Source: Enoplolaimus lenunculus
Lineage: Eukaryota; Nematoda; Enoplea; Enoplida; Thoracostomopsidae
Reading direction: 5' to 3'
NCBI GenBank assembly: GCA_030248215.1
Contig: JASANG010002551.1
Coordinates: 43,744 to 107,743, forward strand
Length of the DNA stretch: 64,000 nt
Under the pieces are notes generated by a model. It was not told the DNA's origin. It saw only the letters and a program-made list of their open reading frames with translations, and searched no databases. This document shows positions 43,510-54,982 of the stretch, one piece after another (position 1 is the stretch's first letter; the number at the start of each line of letters is the position of its first letter). Position numbers and translations under genes: made by a program.

Positions 43510-46433
43510 CCTGGATAGGAAGACATTTGATATTGGATTTGAAGGAACGGCTGGATAAAGAAATTTTCGGTGCGCAGGCTGGACTGTTTTAGGGCACATG
43601 CTCCTTGAGATATGTACTGGGGTGGATCATAATGGTCGTCAATAATATCGAAGCCTTAGGGCACTCGCCTTCAAGGGGCCGTAGATTGCTGCTTTAAAAC
43701 TAAAAATTAAGAATAAATAGATATTTTGACGCATGTTTTTCATACTCAAATCTACCTCAGGGTTCGGTTAAATCATGAAAACGTCACGCAGTAAATGCTG
43801 AGTTTCAGAAATAAATGCAAACTAAAATTTTTTCGGCAGGTTGATAGTGTAAAGTTTTTTGTATATCGAATTTTTGTGATCAGCCGCTCGCTCGCTGATT
43901 TTGCTATAAACTTTAACGAATTAGTATTAATATTGTAAAATATTTAAAAATTAACAATGAACAAAAAAATCGCTTAAAATGTGTTAATTGCTTTGTTAAT
44001 TTACTGATATTTGAACGGGGCAATTGGGGCACGTTTTTTCATGGGGACTATGGCGCAGCTTGAAGGAAATGACTCACGGCCGTCACATTTACATCAGTTC
44101 AGTCGTAATAATATCAACTTAAAGCGAATATTTAACGAAATTTGAAAACAGAAACTCAATGAAGCTTTATAATATTGTTATATTCAACTGACTGAAGGCA
44201 ACCTTGAAATTTTGAAATATATTTTTATCGAACGAATTACTCAAATAAATACTAGATTCAAACAATTAACCGTTTCACATATATATGTATAACACATATA
44301 TACGCATAAAAGTTCAGCATATGGGAATCTAACGGCGGTTGCAATTTTGATAAACATTTTTGGTTTGAAAGCTTATTTATTATGCTTAGTGTTAACCTCG
44401 CATTGGTGATTAAAAACTTTAAATGATTTAACAGCTGCAAATTTATTTGGATATCTGGTTTAAGCCTAAACTAAGACTTTTTACATTATTTCACTGATTA
44501 GTACAGTTACAAACAATGTAATTTGAGTTAAAAAAGATTCTCGCGTGCGAGGAATTTGAATAAATTTTTTAAACCTCCAAAACCGATAAATGGATAGTTA
44601 ATAACTAATTTGCATATTAGCCGATTTGGCTAAGCCTAATTACGACTTTTTAAATCATTTCTCTGATTATTTAACTTGCAAGCCATCTAATTTCAGTACT
44701 AATTGCAAGTGGTAAGTCTCCACTTGAAATGAGATTCAACATACTAAAACTGTTTTGTATTTTCGATACGATTGAATATTCAAATTCATCCTTTTGTAAA
44801 ACAAGTTAATATTAAGCCTTGACCTGCTGTTCGAAATTTTGAAAAACACAAATGACTTATGCACTGGAAAACCACATCAAAAAACATCGTTTTAACCAAT
44901 AAAATTTCAACAAACTTTCGGTTTTTGTAACAAATGAAATTTCTTGATAAACGATCTTTTTATGACTGTTTAAATTCTGTTCGCTCCAAAATAATAAACT
45001 TTGCCCACCCGGGCTTTACTTTGTTCCTAATCATATTTAAAACTGATTCCAACAATTTTGGTAAAAAGTTTACAGAAAAGGTATACGAATTATTGAAAAT
45101 ACAGCGCAATAAATTTTTTAAATCAAAAACCACTTAATGCGACTATAGCAGTTTCGACAGTCGATATATTATTTTGATCTCCATACGTCCATGATCTTAC
45201 TTAAGGCTAATTTAAAAACTCTCATGTCTTAATACTGCTTATAACCTAAAAACGAATCCTACAAAATCACCGTTAAAATTAAAATGCGCTGTTCGAAAGA
45301 TAAATAGCTAAAACAAACACGGCCTCAGGGATTCGGAAAAGTTTACAGATTTTTAGTTCACAGACTGGCTCGTTTTCTAAAAATAAAACCAGCCGTTTTG
45401 AGCTTTCGTGTCTAAAAATGTGACAGTGGATGACGTCATGAAATCATAAAATTAAAGCTTTAGTTAGCAAAGTACGTCATAAAGGGGATCACGCAGTGAT
45501 TATAGGATGACATCATTATCAGAGATCTGAAACTGTATTAGACCAATTCGAGAAATACAAGCAAACTCAGATATCACAACTGAGGCACATATTTCTTTTA
45601 ATATTGGCGTTCCGTTTTTCGGTGGGACTGCGATAAGTAAGGTTTAGACTTTAGACTACTTTTTGTGCTTAGGCTTTAGATTAAGAACACGCCTCGGCTA
45701 TTGTTACGTTCTTGACCGTAACACTGACCCTAAGCTTTAACTTTAGACGTCCAATAAGGGGGTTCGTATTTATTGTAATGTTAGCAAAATTTTTAGCCTT
45801 TTACATTAAATTTGAGCAGACCAGGGTTTCAGACTAATCCTTTTTGCGACGCTTAAGAGGGTAACTTTGACATCATTTCGCCGAGACTCATTGTTAGGCT
45901 AAAATTGTATATTACGCAGAAACTTCAACTGTCTTCTTTAGCCATTTATCGTTTTCTGGTTGCGAAACACACTACATTTTGCAATTCGGTAAGCGTTTAC
46001 TATTAATGCAGAATGCTATTCTCGCATATTATTATCTACAGCCTAATTTGCAAAATTGTTTATGCTAATTGTATATTGCATTTTGGTTCAATATCGAAGT
46101 GGATCCGAGATTCACTCAATACATGTAGTTATTTTGTGACTGATATATTGCTTTTTGATAGATAAAACTATAAAATTCAACGGAAACTTGTCTTTTTATT
46201 GCCAGCCATATTCACAGCGTTGTATACTTTAGTTCAATAATGGCCTGAACCATTTATAATTTTAAACCGCAAATGGTTTCAAATTATTACAAAACATCTG
46301 TTTTTCAACCTCAAAAAAAGGTCTGATTAAAAATTTATAAAAACAAACAGTGGAACATTTCCATAGTGTTCAGCGCGACAAGCTGCTACACATTTAGATG
46401 AGGATTCGAACTCGACCGATGGCTTTTATGGAC
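43510..46433. other. Intergenic, no gene recognised
   Basis: AT-rich. A degenerate TTAGGC-type element lies at about 45605-45730. The 67-codon open frame at 44934-45137 has no recognisable similarity. Confidence 0.4.
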
Positions 46434-46648
46434 CCATGTAAAGATCAGGGGCGGGACGTTTTTCTGCGGGACAGCAACAGTGTAAGCTTAAGCTTTAGAC
46501 TAATTTTTTGCTGAGGCTTAGGCTTAGGTATTAGCTTATTTTTACGCTAAGGCTAGGCTTAGGTATAAGCTTATTTTTACGTTTAGGCTTAGGCTTAGGT
46601 ATAGACATATGCTTATGCTACTGTTTCGGCGCTGTTTTATTCATTGGC
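46434..46648 (-). mobile_element. TTAGGC-MITE with expanded core
   Basis: CCATGTAAAGATCAGGGGCG at the left. The core has a near-duplicated block (GGTATAAGCTTATTTTTACG, and GGTATTAGCTTATTTTTACG) separated by TTAGGC-type hexamers. The right end is CGGCGCTGTTTTATTCATTGG. Confidence 0.78.
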
Positions 46649-47514
46649 CAATACCTGCCACAAGCAAAATCTACCAAAAGCATCACCAAGCATCCCCATT
46701 TAACTGGTGTTATGGGAGTAAATTTTTTATGCCTTGAAAGCGCTTTATAGTCCATTCTGACACCTAAACCAATATCTGTTTTTCTGATTTCGCTACAAAT
46801 TTCGGAACCGGTGTACACTGGTCCGTCGCCAGAGAGGGTGACTTTAGTCTTTAGAAAAATTTTGCCAAACGTCCCTAGAAAACGTTTAGCTCCGCATATC
46901 AGGTTGCTATTTGAACCGCATGCGTCTTCTAAAATAGTTTTGACTCAGTATCTGGTTTAGTTAGCCCTGGCTTGGGTGTACATCCTCTGTTTTCCATTTC
47001 ATTGTCAACCCGGAATATTAATAAGGAAAATTCCATCGTATCTTCAAATCTTTGTCCTCACAGCAACAAGTTTCAAGCGTATCACGGCTGTCCATTAATC
47101 TTTTATTCCTACAGACTTTCTGACCAAAATTTCTACTAAAATACATGGCCCACAACTGACGAGCTCCACTTAAAGGTGTCTGAATTGACAAGAGGCCTCG
47201 TGGTCAAAACTACTTCAAAGCTCCATTAAAGCCTCCCTTTCTGATAATGGCAATGAAACCTTATCCCTTCGTAAGCGGTGTAGTGTATTTTATTAATGAA
47301 TTTAGGGGTATGTCTAGTTCTTTCTGGGTTAATGCATAAAATGTACCACAGCTACCCTGTACTGCTATGCAATTGTCTGAGAGAACTATCTTTTTGAATA
47401 CAGAAACCAGCAGAATATTTCCTTTAAACCAAGTGTTGACTTGGAAACTAAATCTGCTATGTAGGTTTGCAGGTCGTCTGCAGGGGCATGCATACAACAA
47501 GGGGTCAATGTTCG

Positions 47515-47672
47515 AACAGGGCTGTCGCAGTAATATAAGCATATCCCTCAGCCTAAGCGTAAAATTGAACCTCAGACTATGCCTACGCTTAACCTCAGCA
47601 AAACATACGTCTTAGCTTAATCCTCTACTGCTGCCCCGCTGAAAAACGCTCGGCATCTGATCTTTACATCGC
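47515..47672 (+). mobile_element. Degenerate TTAGGC-MITE
   Basis: AGTAATATAAGCATATCCCT, CAGCCTAAGCG and the right end CTGATCTTTACATCG are family features; hexamers are mostly eroded. Confidence 0.55.
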
Positions 47673-47743
47673 GTATTAAGAGAATGCATCTGTATGAGAA
47701 ATTTCTGGACACTCAAAAAACGCACTGTTATCAGACTCCAGTA

Positions 47744-48259
47744 CTGTAGTGACCCGAATAAGTAGGGGTAATAAGAGGGAGTTCCTATTTTGAGTCCCAA
47801 TAAGTAAGAGTCCGTCAGCGCATAAAGTCCCTAAACCCTAAATTAGAGTCCATAAAGGTCACTTATTCTTAATTTTAGTGCATAAATGACTCCAGAACCA
47901 AATAAAGTTGAGTTCGAAAATTTAAAGCATAGAAGTTTCGAAAGTACATTCCTAAAGTATAACCTTGCATTATAGCTCAAGGTTTTGATACAATGCAAGT
48001 GTTTTTGCATCTAGTTCAATTTTGTAACTAAATTGTTCCTGATGTGTTTCCGCAAAACTTAATGATGAAATAGCTGAAAATTCTCTTAAGCCTTTTTGGT
48101 AAGTTTTCTAAAAAGTCCAACAGTAATTCGGTGATGGAAATTATTTCAAATTCAGGTTCTTGTTCCTGTTCTGGTCCCTGCATAAAAATTCAATTCCTGT
48201 TCCGGTAAAATTTTGTTCCTGTTGGACTGCTGCAGCCCCCTTATTAGGTCACTACAGTA
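47744..48259. mobile_element. MITE family D copy 3
   Basis: TACTGTAGTGACCCGAATAA at the left and TTATTAGGTCACTACAGTA at the right. The left half is colinear with 25942-26130. The right half holds a different filler with CCTGTTCC repeats. Confidence 0.72.
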
Positions 48260-50095
48260 TCATATAAATTTCAGAGGTAATACAAATTTGTCACTCGCTA
48301 AGCTCGTACAAAAATAACGATTTTTTGTGAAGCAAACCTTCCAGAAAAGAAATCTTGCCCGACGAAATGACATTCTTATTTTCACACCAGTTGCTTCATT
48401 TCAAATTATTTCTAACTAGAAACCTGGTAATTCTCTCCTCAAAACTGTGTTTCAAGAATACGTTGCTCTTACACAGAAAGTTGTCGACAATTGTTTTAAC
48501 CACTCTGCAAAAACACTGTACTTACAATACTTTAGTTATATTTTACTAGGTTTTTAAGTACAAGTGCACTAAATATTGAGCAAATCTTTGCTTAAATAAT
48601 GTAAATAAGTTAAAACTACTGCTGTCATTTAAGTAAATATAAAGCTAAGAATTTTGCGTTAGCCTAAAATTAATTATAACTTTGCCAAGCACCATAGCAA
48701 GTAGCAACAATTCTACTTAATTTTAAATATATTTTTTATTGAGACAGTGCTGCTAGAACACCAGATGATGCATGCTTGATCTTTTCGTTTTTGGGTAGCC
48801 AGAGATTCAGTGAACCAATCAAAAATCAGAATAACAATACAAGCGTTTATTTTTAAGCAATTACCAAAAAAACATAAAAGCAAGAAAATTAAAATTAGAA
48901 TCAGAATCTCGACAATTGAAATATACTGCAATTTCCTGTAACCAGTTTACAAAGAGGAGTACAACGATTTCAATGTCTGGAAGCCGTTTATACTTCTCTA
49001 TTTTATGTAGAATTGCGCCTTTTCGTGTGTCGTAGGTTAATCTGCTATTCCATTAAACTATATTGGCTTAGGGCAATCTGCTATTTTATGTAATTGCAGT
49101 TTAGCCAAGGTTAAACTGCTATTGATCTTATGGATCAATCACACTTAATAGTTTAATCAGACAAAACAACGATAACCAATCAGCGTTGGGTTTTATACCA
49201 CTGTTGTGATTAGCTACGTCTCACAAGTGTTACCTGGCGAATCACACGCTGTTATTTTCGCAGAATAGCAGCCGGTTGGTATGTACAAGCCAAAATTAGT
49301 ACTTGGCCGGAATAGCAGATTGGCCTAGGTACTTACTTACGAGATAATATTTAACAGTTGCCATGATTTTGTGAAATAGACTGTTGCAATGCATGTGCTT
49401 CGTGCATTATTATATAGCGCTCTCGAGATTGCTAATTGATTTAGTACTAAAATATGCCTTAGTCTTCCTTCTCAACTGAGCGGAAGGTATGACGGAAAAA
49501 GGTCCCCGTGATGCTACATAGACTTGCGTGTAGACCGACGCTGGGCGGCGCCACTAGTTGAAAAATTTCAATTTACAAATTGATACTCCTGGGCCGTACG
49601 GGAATACACGTACGTTGCGGTACAGAATCGGACGGCAACGTGCGACATTTAGATAATCGAAAAGTATAACATCACCATAAAACTCCCTAGATTCTATTCA
49701 TAAGCTTTCAAAATTTTACGCAGCGGCAAACACAAAGCTGTTGATGGGCATCGGATATTCTTTAACTGGGTATCCGGAAATTATTGGCAGATATGTATTC
49801 AGACGTCTGTATATCCGAAAATAAATTTTCTGTTTAGAATACCCAAAACTAAGTTTCCTATTTTGAATATTCCAAATTAAATTTTATGCTATGCAGGTCT
49901 TAGACCACAATTTTGGTTTCTTACAAAATTTATTTTCTCATGCGTTGTTGTATCGTGCAAATTTTGTTGCACAAATGCATTTCATATACCCAGCTAAAGT
50001 GCTTTTCGAATTCATATCCGGATGATTTTCATACCCGAATATCTGGTGTTCATCTTATACACAAAATATAATATAGATAAAATGTTTGCAAATGG
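48260..50095. other. Intergenic, mostly unassigned
   Basis: Apart from a 285-bp inverted-repeat element at 49040-49325 and AT-rich stretches, nothing is recognised. Confidence 0.4.
49040..49325. mobile_element. Putative MITE (about 285 bp)
   Basis: Ends AATCTGCTATTCC and GGAATAGCAGATT are perfect inverted repeats. The CTGCTATT word also recurs inside at 49078 and 49108. Confidence 0.5.
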
Positions 50096-50231
50096 CCAAT
50101 GTAAAGAACAGGGGCGAAATAGTATTATAAGCATATTCATAAGCCTAAGCCAGGCAAAAAATTAGTCTAAACCTTAAAGTTACTCTATTATAATCCCACA
50201 GAAAGTCGTTTCGCTCCTGATCTTTACATGG
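50096..50231 (+). mobile_element. TTAGGC-MITE downstream of Cys-rich gene
   Basis: CCAATGTAAAGAACAGGGGC at the left, CATAAGCCTAAGCCAGGC core, AAAAAATTAGTCTAAACC and GCTCCTGATCTTTACATGG at the right. Confidence 0.82.
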
Positions 50232-50357
50232 ACCCAAATATCAAAAAATGTAAAACCATAAAATGAGGTAGAAAGCATTAAAACTAAATAAATGACCACA
50301 AAATGCACTTAAAAATCGAGCACGCCATGATAGTTGCATTTCTTCAAAACTGTAAAT

Positions 50358-50481
50358 TTATCCTTTTGTGTCTTTGCTTCCTTTACTGCTTCCCTTGGAG
50401 TTTCCTTTGCGTCGGTGACCTTTTTGACGTTTTCGTTCTGCGAACGTTTGTTTAATTTGGTTACAATCAAGACCTGTGACT
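50358..50481 (-). CDS. Cys-rich gene exon 6: last cysteine, basic tail, stop
   Basis: Acceptor GTTTCAG, phase 2 in: VTGLDCNQIKQTFAER then the basic tail and TAA at 50358-50360. Another open frame runs to a stop near 50312 but is out of phase with exon 5. Confidence 0.72.
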
Positions 50482-53400
50482 CTGAAACGTTTAAATTAAT
50501 GTGAATAACGCATCGTTTCAGTCATGGAATTAAAATTCACAGCGGTCGTTGTTTGAACTGGCTGAAAATTTATTTTGGGCAGCAGACAATCACGACTAGA
50601 AGTTTTTCACAAGCCAATGTAGCGTGCGAGAATTTTTTTCTACTTCTGCAGGGTGTTTTACACTCTGCAAACTACAGTTGCCAAATTGGGTTTTAAGCTT
50701 AAGGTATTTATTTACGTCTGTTTTAGTTGTGGTAAGGCGGCACGATGCTTGTTGCGCGGCGCTGTATAGCACCAGGCAATATAAAAACCGCCGTGAATTA
50801 TAAAATTCAAAGGAGTAAAGTTGAATTGTGGTGTCATCCGCCATCCTATAGCAACGATCAAAACCAAAATTTTGCATTAAGATATATTAATTGCATTTAT
50901 CTTCTCGTTCGTTTGGTTATATCTTATAACCTTTGGATAATTATTTTAAACCGATTCTGTACACGGACGTGCCCTTTAGGCAATGTTAAAGGTTTAATGT
51001 ACAGACCAACAATTTAAAACAACTTACCCGTTGCTTGACAAGCAGTGACAGTATTTTATCATTTCATTGACATCATTTTCTTTATTTCCATTGCGTGGAA
51101 AACAATTTTGAAACGCACTCCATGCTTGCTTGCTTGGGTTTTTGCCTAAGCATCTAAAAATGTTCAATTTTTTGCCAATGTAAAGAACAGGGCGTGGAAC
51201 AGTTATTATAAGCATATTCCTAAGCCTAAGCCTACGCTTAAGCCTATGCCTAAGCCAAGCAAAACAATTAGTCTAAAGCTTAAGTTTACTCTATTCTTGG
51301 CCCACAGAAAAAAACGTTCCGCCCCTGACCTATGGACCATTTTTGGTACAATAAGTAAAAATAATTGCTATGATATCTAAAATAACAATTACTAAAATAT
51401 CTAAGCAACAACTGGTGAACTTTGAATTTTGAAGAATTGATGTATGCTGATCTGCTTGAAATAACCGGAACAAGGTGGTTTTGATGAAATATGTTCACTT
51501 CGCAACTCCGAATAACATTGAATGTTGAAATATGTTACTATTTTTTATACCGTTCCCGCGTAAATATTTTTAAATTCATCTAAGCTCTGATTACAAGTCA
51601 AACGGGTACAACTAGAGGTCTGCCTTCGGCTCCGGCATAGTGGAATTTGTACCAGAGGTTCCGGAAATTTTGGTAGTGCAATTTTGCATAGTTTTACAAA
51701 ATTTTGTTCGTTTTGTTTAAGTACAATTTTGAGGAAAAAATTGCCGAGATTTTGTAATAAATAAAGGTAAACCAAAATATTTAACGATAACTTAAGGATA
51801 TTTGCTAAAAGTAGCCAATTTTACATTTCAACCAATTTATTTCGTCTCACTTCCGGCTTCGGGCAGATTTTGTTGACCCCAGCCCCAGCCCCCCATTTCC
51901 CAGACGCCGCGGACCCCCGCCCAGACAGAGGCGGGGGGGGGCGCGGGGTCCGCGCGCACGGCGCCGGGCCCCCCCCCCCCGCCGGTTAATTTTTGCGTCT
52001 AAAATTTTCAACGGTGTCTTTGCAGGCAAAATACCCAAAAAACAATACCCAGCAAAGCACAATTTTAGTAGTCGAAGCTCGCAAAACCAAGCATAATGCT
52101 GCAGATATGCCTGCGAATCGAAAAAATTTCAAGGTTTTCCAAAAGTAAATTTGAATATTAAAATTCAACGTTTGGTATCTTACTTGCTTTGATCCACAAG
52201 CTCTCTGCAATTTAAACTGTTTGCAACACATCTGTAGCGTTAGCTTCTAAGCAAAAGCACTTACCCTTGTTGTTCGGCGCATTGCCTCTCTGGTCCTTGG
52301 TACTTTTGTTTGGATCCTGAAAATAAAACGTAATTTGGCAAACTTTTTTACTGAGGATCGTGCTCAGACTATAAGTTGATTGAATTTCTATAGATATTCG
52401 TGAGTGAAGTTTCCAACGAAATTGTTGACAATTATGGCTTTGAATTAAACACTACTGCCATATTGTCTAACCGTGTATTGCTCCAATCACAACTTGGTAA
52501 ATTGCTTTTCAAACACATTCGATGCTTTAGCTGCCAAATTCAAACTTTTCTTGGAAGGACAAACCAAACGGAAGAAATCGTTTTCTCTTTCAAATATCGC
52601 TATTCGCTGGTTTTAACGTAAATAAGACATCACTATCTGGTAATTGACGCTACACACATTTGAGAATACAGGCATTGGTTCGAAATTTACAAGACTTACT
52701 AATCAATAATTGACAATGTGTACAATGCACAGTTGAGAATACAGTCAAAATTTTGAATGACGTTGACATATTGGATCATATTTTTAAATAATGGTGGCAC
52801 CCATCACCAGGTAGGGACAGTTTGTCAAACTAAACAACTGCTATACAATTACAGATCTCAAAATTGGTACCGAAGCAGGACAAATCAAATGCAAAATATG
52901 TGCACAATTTCGAACTCATTATACAGCAGTTAGAAAGTTACAAGACCTCTCACCAACGAGCGATAGGTGCTATATACATTTGAAAGTGCTAGAAATCGAA
53001 CTTACCAGCATTTGCACAACTACTCATACACGAGCGGTAGTTTCGAATTTCGTCAGGTAAATCTATTGGAATTGCTCGGCTTCTAATACTCAAAGGCGGA
53101 CAACGGGCATTCACATCGGTAAACGTGCCTAATGCAGTTGAACATCTAAAATAACTAATTTCAAGCGTAGGCTGGGCATCAATATGTATATAAATACAAA
53201 GAGCGGCGCGCCAGTAGCCAAGGAGGGGCCACGGGGGCTCAGCCCTCAATTGGAAAAATTTTGGCCACTCTAGAATGGTTTCAACCTTGCTTGTAAGTCA
53301 ACAAAAACCCTTGTATGCCCCTTCTGAAAAGTTTTTAGCCTCCCTAGCATGGTGAGCTGGCTACGCGTTTGAAGAGGGGGCAGCCGTATTTCACGGCCCT

Positions 53401-54503
53401 GGGTTTCCTGAGCAAATATATACACCTAAAATGTAGATGATAAATGGAGCTTTATGCTCCCGTGACGGGGGGTTGTCGGATATTTGGTGGTGTTGGTGGG
53501 GACTAATTCTTAAAATTTTTATCCAAGAAATAAGAACACCAAAAGGTAATTAATTTTATAATACAAATTGTTACTATCAGCAAAATAGTTCCTCACATTT
53601 CAGATCATTCGCTGGACTTTCATAAATTTTGCTCAAAAAATAATAGGTGCAATCAAATTTTTTACGATTTTCAATAAATTTAGCTTTTTTGTTTATATTT
53701 ACATTGCAAATTTGAATGATTCTTAAGCTATTTACAACAAAAAATACGAGAATAAAATAACGGAACTTTCGGTTATTTCTATAACGGAGACGTAAAACAA
53801 TAATATCAGGGCACGAATATGTCAGCACACAGCTAAACAATGCACAGTCTCAGAGGTAAGAAGAGTGTTACTATTTTAGTATTGAAGAAACGTCAAGATA
53901 TGGACTCAAAAGTTTTTTGTTCTCCAAACAACGACAGAAAACTTACCTTGAAGCACACAAACTCTCTTGTGCAGCAGTTTCTTCGTTACGATCAGCTACA
54001 CATTGTTGTAATCTTTTGCAGTCACAGTTTCCCTCGGTTGAAACCTGGAATATACAGAAGGATGAACACATGTTGATTATAAGGAAGAAGTATAATCCTG
54101 AGCCTAATCCTAAGCCTAGACATAACCGCTATCCTAAGCCAAACCCGAAGCTTTCCTAACTCTAAGTCCTGAAGCAAGCAACGCAAAAATAGTTAACCAC
54201 AATGGAGGTAATTTTGTACTAATTTTGACAACAGTCTGAAAAGTGTTGTCACTGTATGTTTTCTATCAGTTTAAAGAAATCTCGACAACTGAAGATTCAC
54301 GTTTTAAAGTAATACTAACTTAACGACAGAACTTTATGATAGAACTTTCAAAGAAATACGAAAAATTAACTACAGAATTTGACAGAGAACAGAACCCAGA
54401 GGGTTGAAAAGTTAAAGTGACCATAACTACGCAATAAGGAATTCAAACCTACGATCTGGGCCACCATTAAACAAAACAGAGCAACGAACACTTGGCTGTT
54501 CAT
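50358..54503 (-). CDS. Secreted 14-cysteine protein with basic tail, complete, 6 exons, family unknown
   Basis: Exons: 54503-54453, 54044-53947, 53145-53006, 52316-52265, 51153-51028, 50481-50358. All five junctions agree in phase and give 196 residues ending in TAA. Residues 1-17 (MNSQVFVALFCLMVAQI) are a signal peptide. The mature part has 14 cysteines at about 24, 26, 32, 47, 51, 65, 89, 93, 109, 115, 131, 149, 151 and 162. The even number suggests seven disulfides; CxC pairs occur near both ends (NCDCKRLQQC; KYCHCLSSNG). The C-terminus is a Lys/Arg/Gly/Ser-rich tail (ERKRQKGHRRKGNSKG) that could bind polyanions. I do not recognise the family. Multi-cysteine secreted proteins of this kind are common in nematodes, but no named domain is claimed. 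The cysteines appear only in the phase-consistent frame, which supports the model even though other frames are open in exons 4 and 6. Confidence 0.8.
51028..51153 (-). CDS. Cys-rich gene exon 5
   Basis: Acceptor CATTTTTAG, phase 2 in and out, donor GTAAGT. CLGKNPSKQAWSAFQNCFPR and IKYCHCLSSN. A TTAGGC-MITE ends 19 bp upstream of the acceptor. Confidence 0.82.
51175..51335 (+). mobile_element. TTAGGC-MITE abutting an exon
   Basis: CCAATGTAAAGAACAGGGCG, CCTAAGCCTAAGCCTACGCT core, AAACAATTAGTCTAAAGCTT, and CGTTCCGCCCCTGACCTATG at the right. Located in intron 4 of the Cys-rich gene, 19 bp from the exon 5 acceptor. Confidence 0.85.
51865..51985. other. GC-extreme low-complexity island inside an intron
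   Basis: About 120 bp almost entirely G+C (CAGCCCCAGCCCCCC, GGCGGGGGGGGGCGCGGGG, CGCCGGGCCCCCCCCC) in an otherwise AT-rich intron. No gene or repeat match in the window. Confidence 0.8.
52265..52316 (-). CDS. Cys-rich gene exon 4 (52 bp)
   Basis: Acceptor ATTTTCAG, phase 1 in, phase 2 out at GTAAGT. All three frames are open; the phase-consistent one gives KYQGPERQCAEQQ with one cysteine. Confidence 0.72.
53006..53145 (-). CDS. Cys-rich gene exon 3
   Basis: Acceptor TATTTTAG, phase 2 in, phase 1 out at GTAAGT. CSTALGTFTDVNARCPPL and NYRSCMSSCANA. Confidence 0.85.
53208..53378 (-). repeat. Family F element (reverse)
   Basis: GTAGCCAAGGAGGGGCCAC at the left and CATGGTGAGCTGGCTACGCG at the right, with CTTGCTTGTAAGTCAAC inside. 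It lies 60 bp upstream of the exon 3 acceptor of the Cys-rich gene. Confidence 0.5.
53947..54044 (-). CDS. Cys-rich gene exon 2
   Basis: Acceptor TATTCCAG, phase 0 in, phase 2 out at GTAAGT. VSTEGNCDCKRLQQCVADRN then five more residues before SLCASR. Confidence 0.82.
54085..54170 (+). repeat. Degenerate CCTAAG hexamer patch
   Basis: CCTGAGCCTAATCCTAAGCC and ATCCTAAGCCAAACCCGAAG, about 40 bp upstream of the exon 2 acceptor. No terminal repeats are seen. Confidence 0.45.
54453..54503 (-). CDS. Cys-rich gene exon 1: signal peptide
   Basis: Seventeen-residue leader, phase 0 out at GTAGGT, fitting exon 2. A possible acceptor (TTTAAACAG) lies 14 bp upstream of the ATG. Confidence 0.75.
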
Positions 54504-54516
54504 GGTTTCGAATAAA

Positions 54517-54520
54517 TCTG
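54517..54520 (-). promoter_or_regulatory. Candidate (trans-)splice acceptor upstream of Cys-rich gene
   Basis: ATTTAAACAG ends 14 bp before the start codon at 54503, a short distance typical of nematode spliced-leader sites. Sequence evidence is only the motif and its position. Confidence 0.3.
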
Positions 54521-54812
54521 TTTAAATAGTTGACTTACTGCTATTTAATTAAAATATAAGCTAAAATATAAACAATCGAAACAAATAATGACGGTATTGA
54601 AAACGACAGTAAGACTGCCGTGATATTTTAAAAAGTTTTCATCGTTAAGAGTTTTTAAAATCGTTTTACCATTTCAAATTTTATTTTCGCCACTAAAAAG
54701 TTATACAGAGTTGTCTTAACTTGTTCGACAAGCACAATCGTAAGTTTCTCAGAGAACAGAAATTTAGTTTTCATCGATTTTTGTTGCAAAATTTTGCCCG
54801 TTAAGCTATTGG

Positions 54813-54982
54813 GCCGATGTATAGAATAGGGCCGTTACAGTAGTATAAGCATATTCCTAAGCCTAAACGTAAGCGTAAGAATTTAGCTTAGACCATAGCT
54901 TAAGAAAAAATTAATCTAAAGTTTAAGTTTACTCAATTGTGGTCCCGCAGAGAAACGTTCCGCCCCTGACCTTTGCATGGCC
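54813..54982 (+). mobile_element. TTAGGC-MITE upstream of Cys-rich gene
   Basis: GCCGATGTATAGAATAGGGC, CCTAAGCCTAAACGTAAGCG, AAAAAATTAATCTAAAG and CGTTCCGCCCCTGACCTTTG then CATGG. Confidence 0.8.

Noticed and set aside
46434..46648. True telomere or chromosome end from TTAGGC runs
   Set aside because: The hexamers are degenerate, in both orientations across the window, and enclosed by MITE terminal repeats.
47261..47542. 93-codon minus-strand open frame (ALTQKELDIPLNSLIK)
   Set aside because: It looks somewhat protein-like and neighbouring frames also do, but no family, frame continuity or splice sites were found. Possibly an old transposon remnant.
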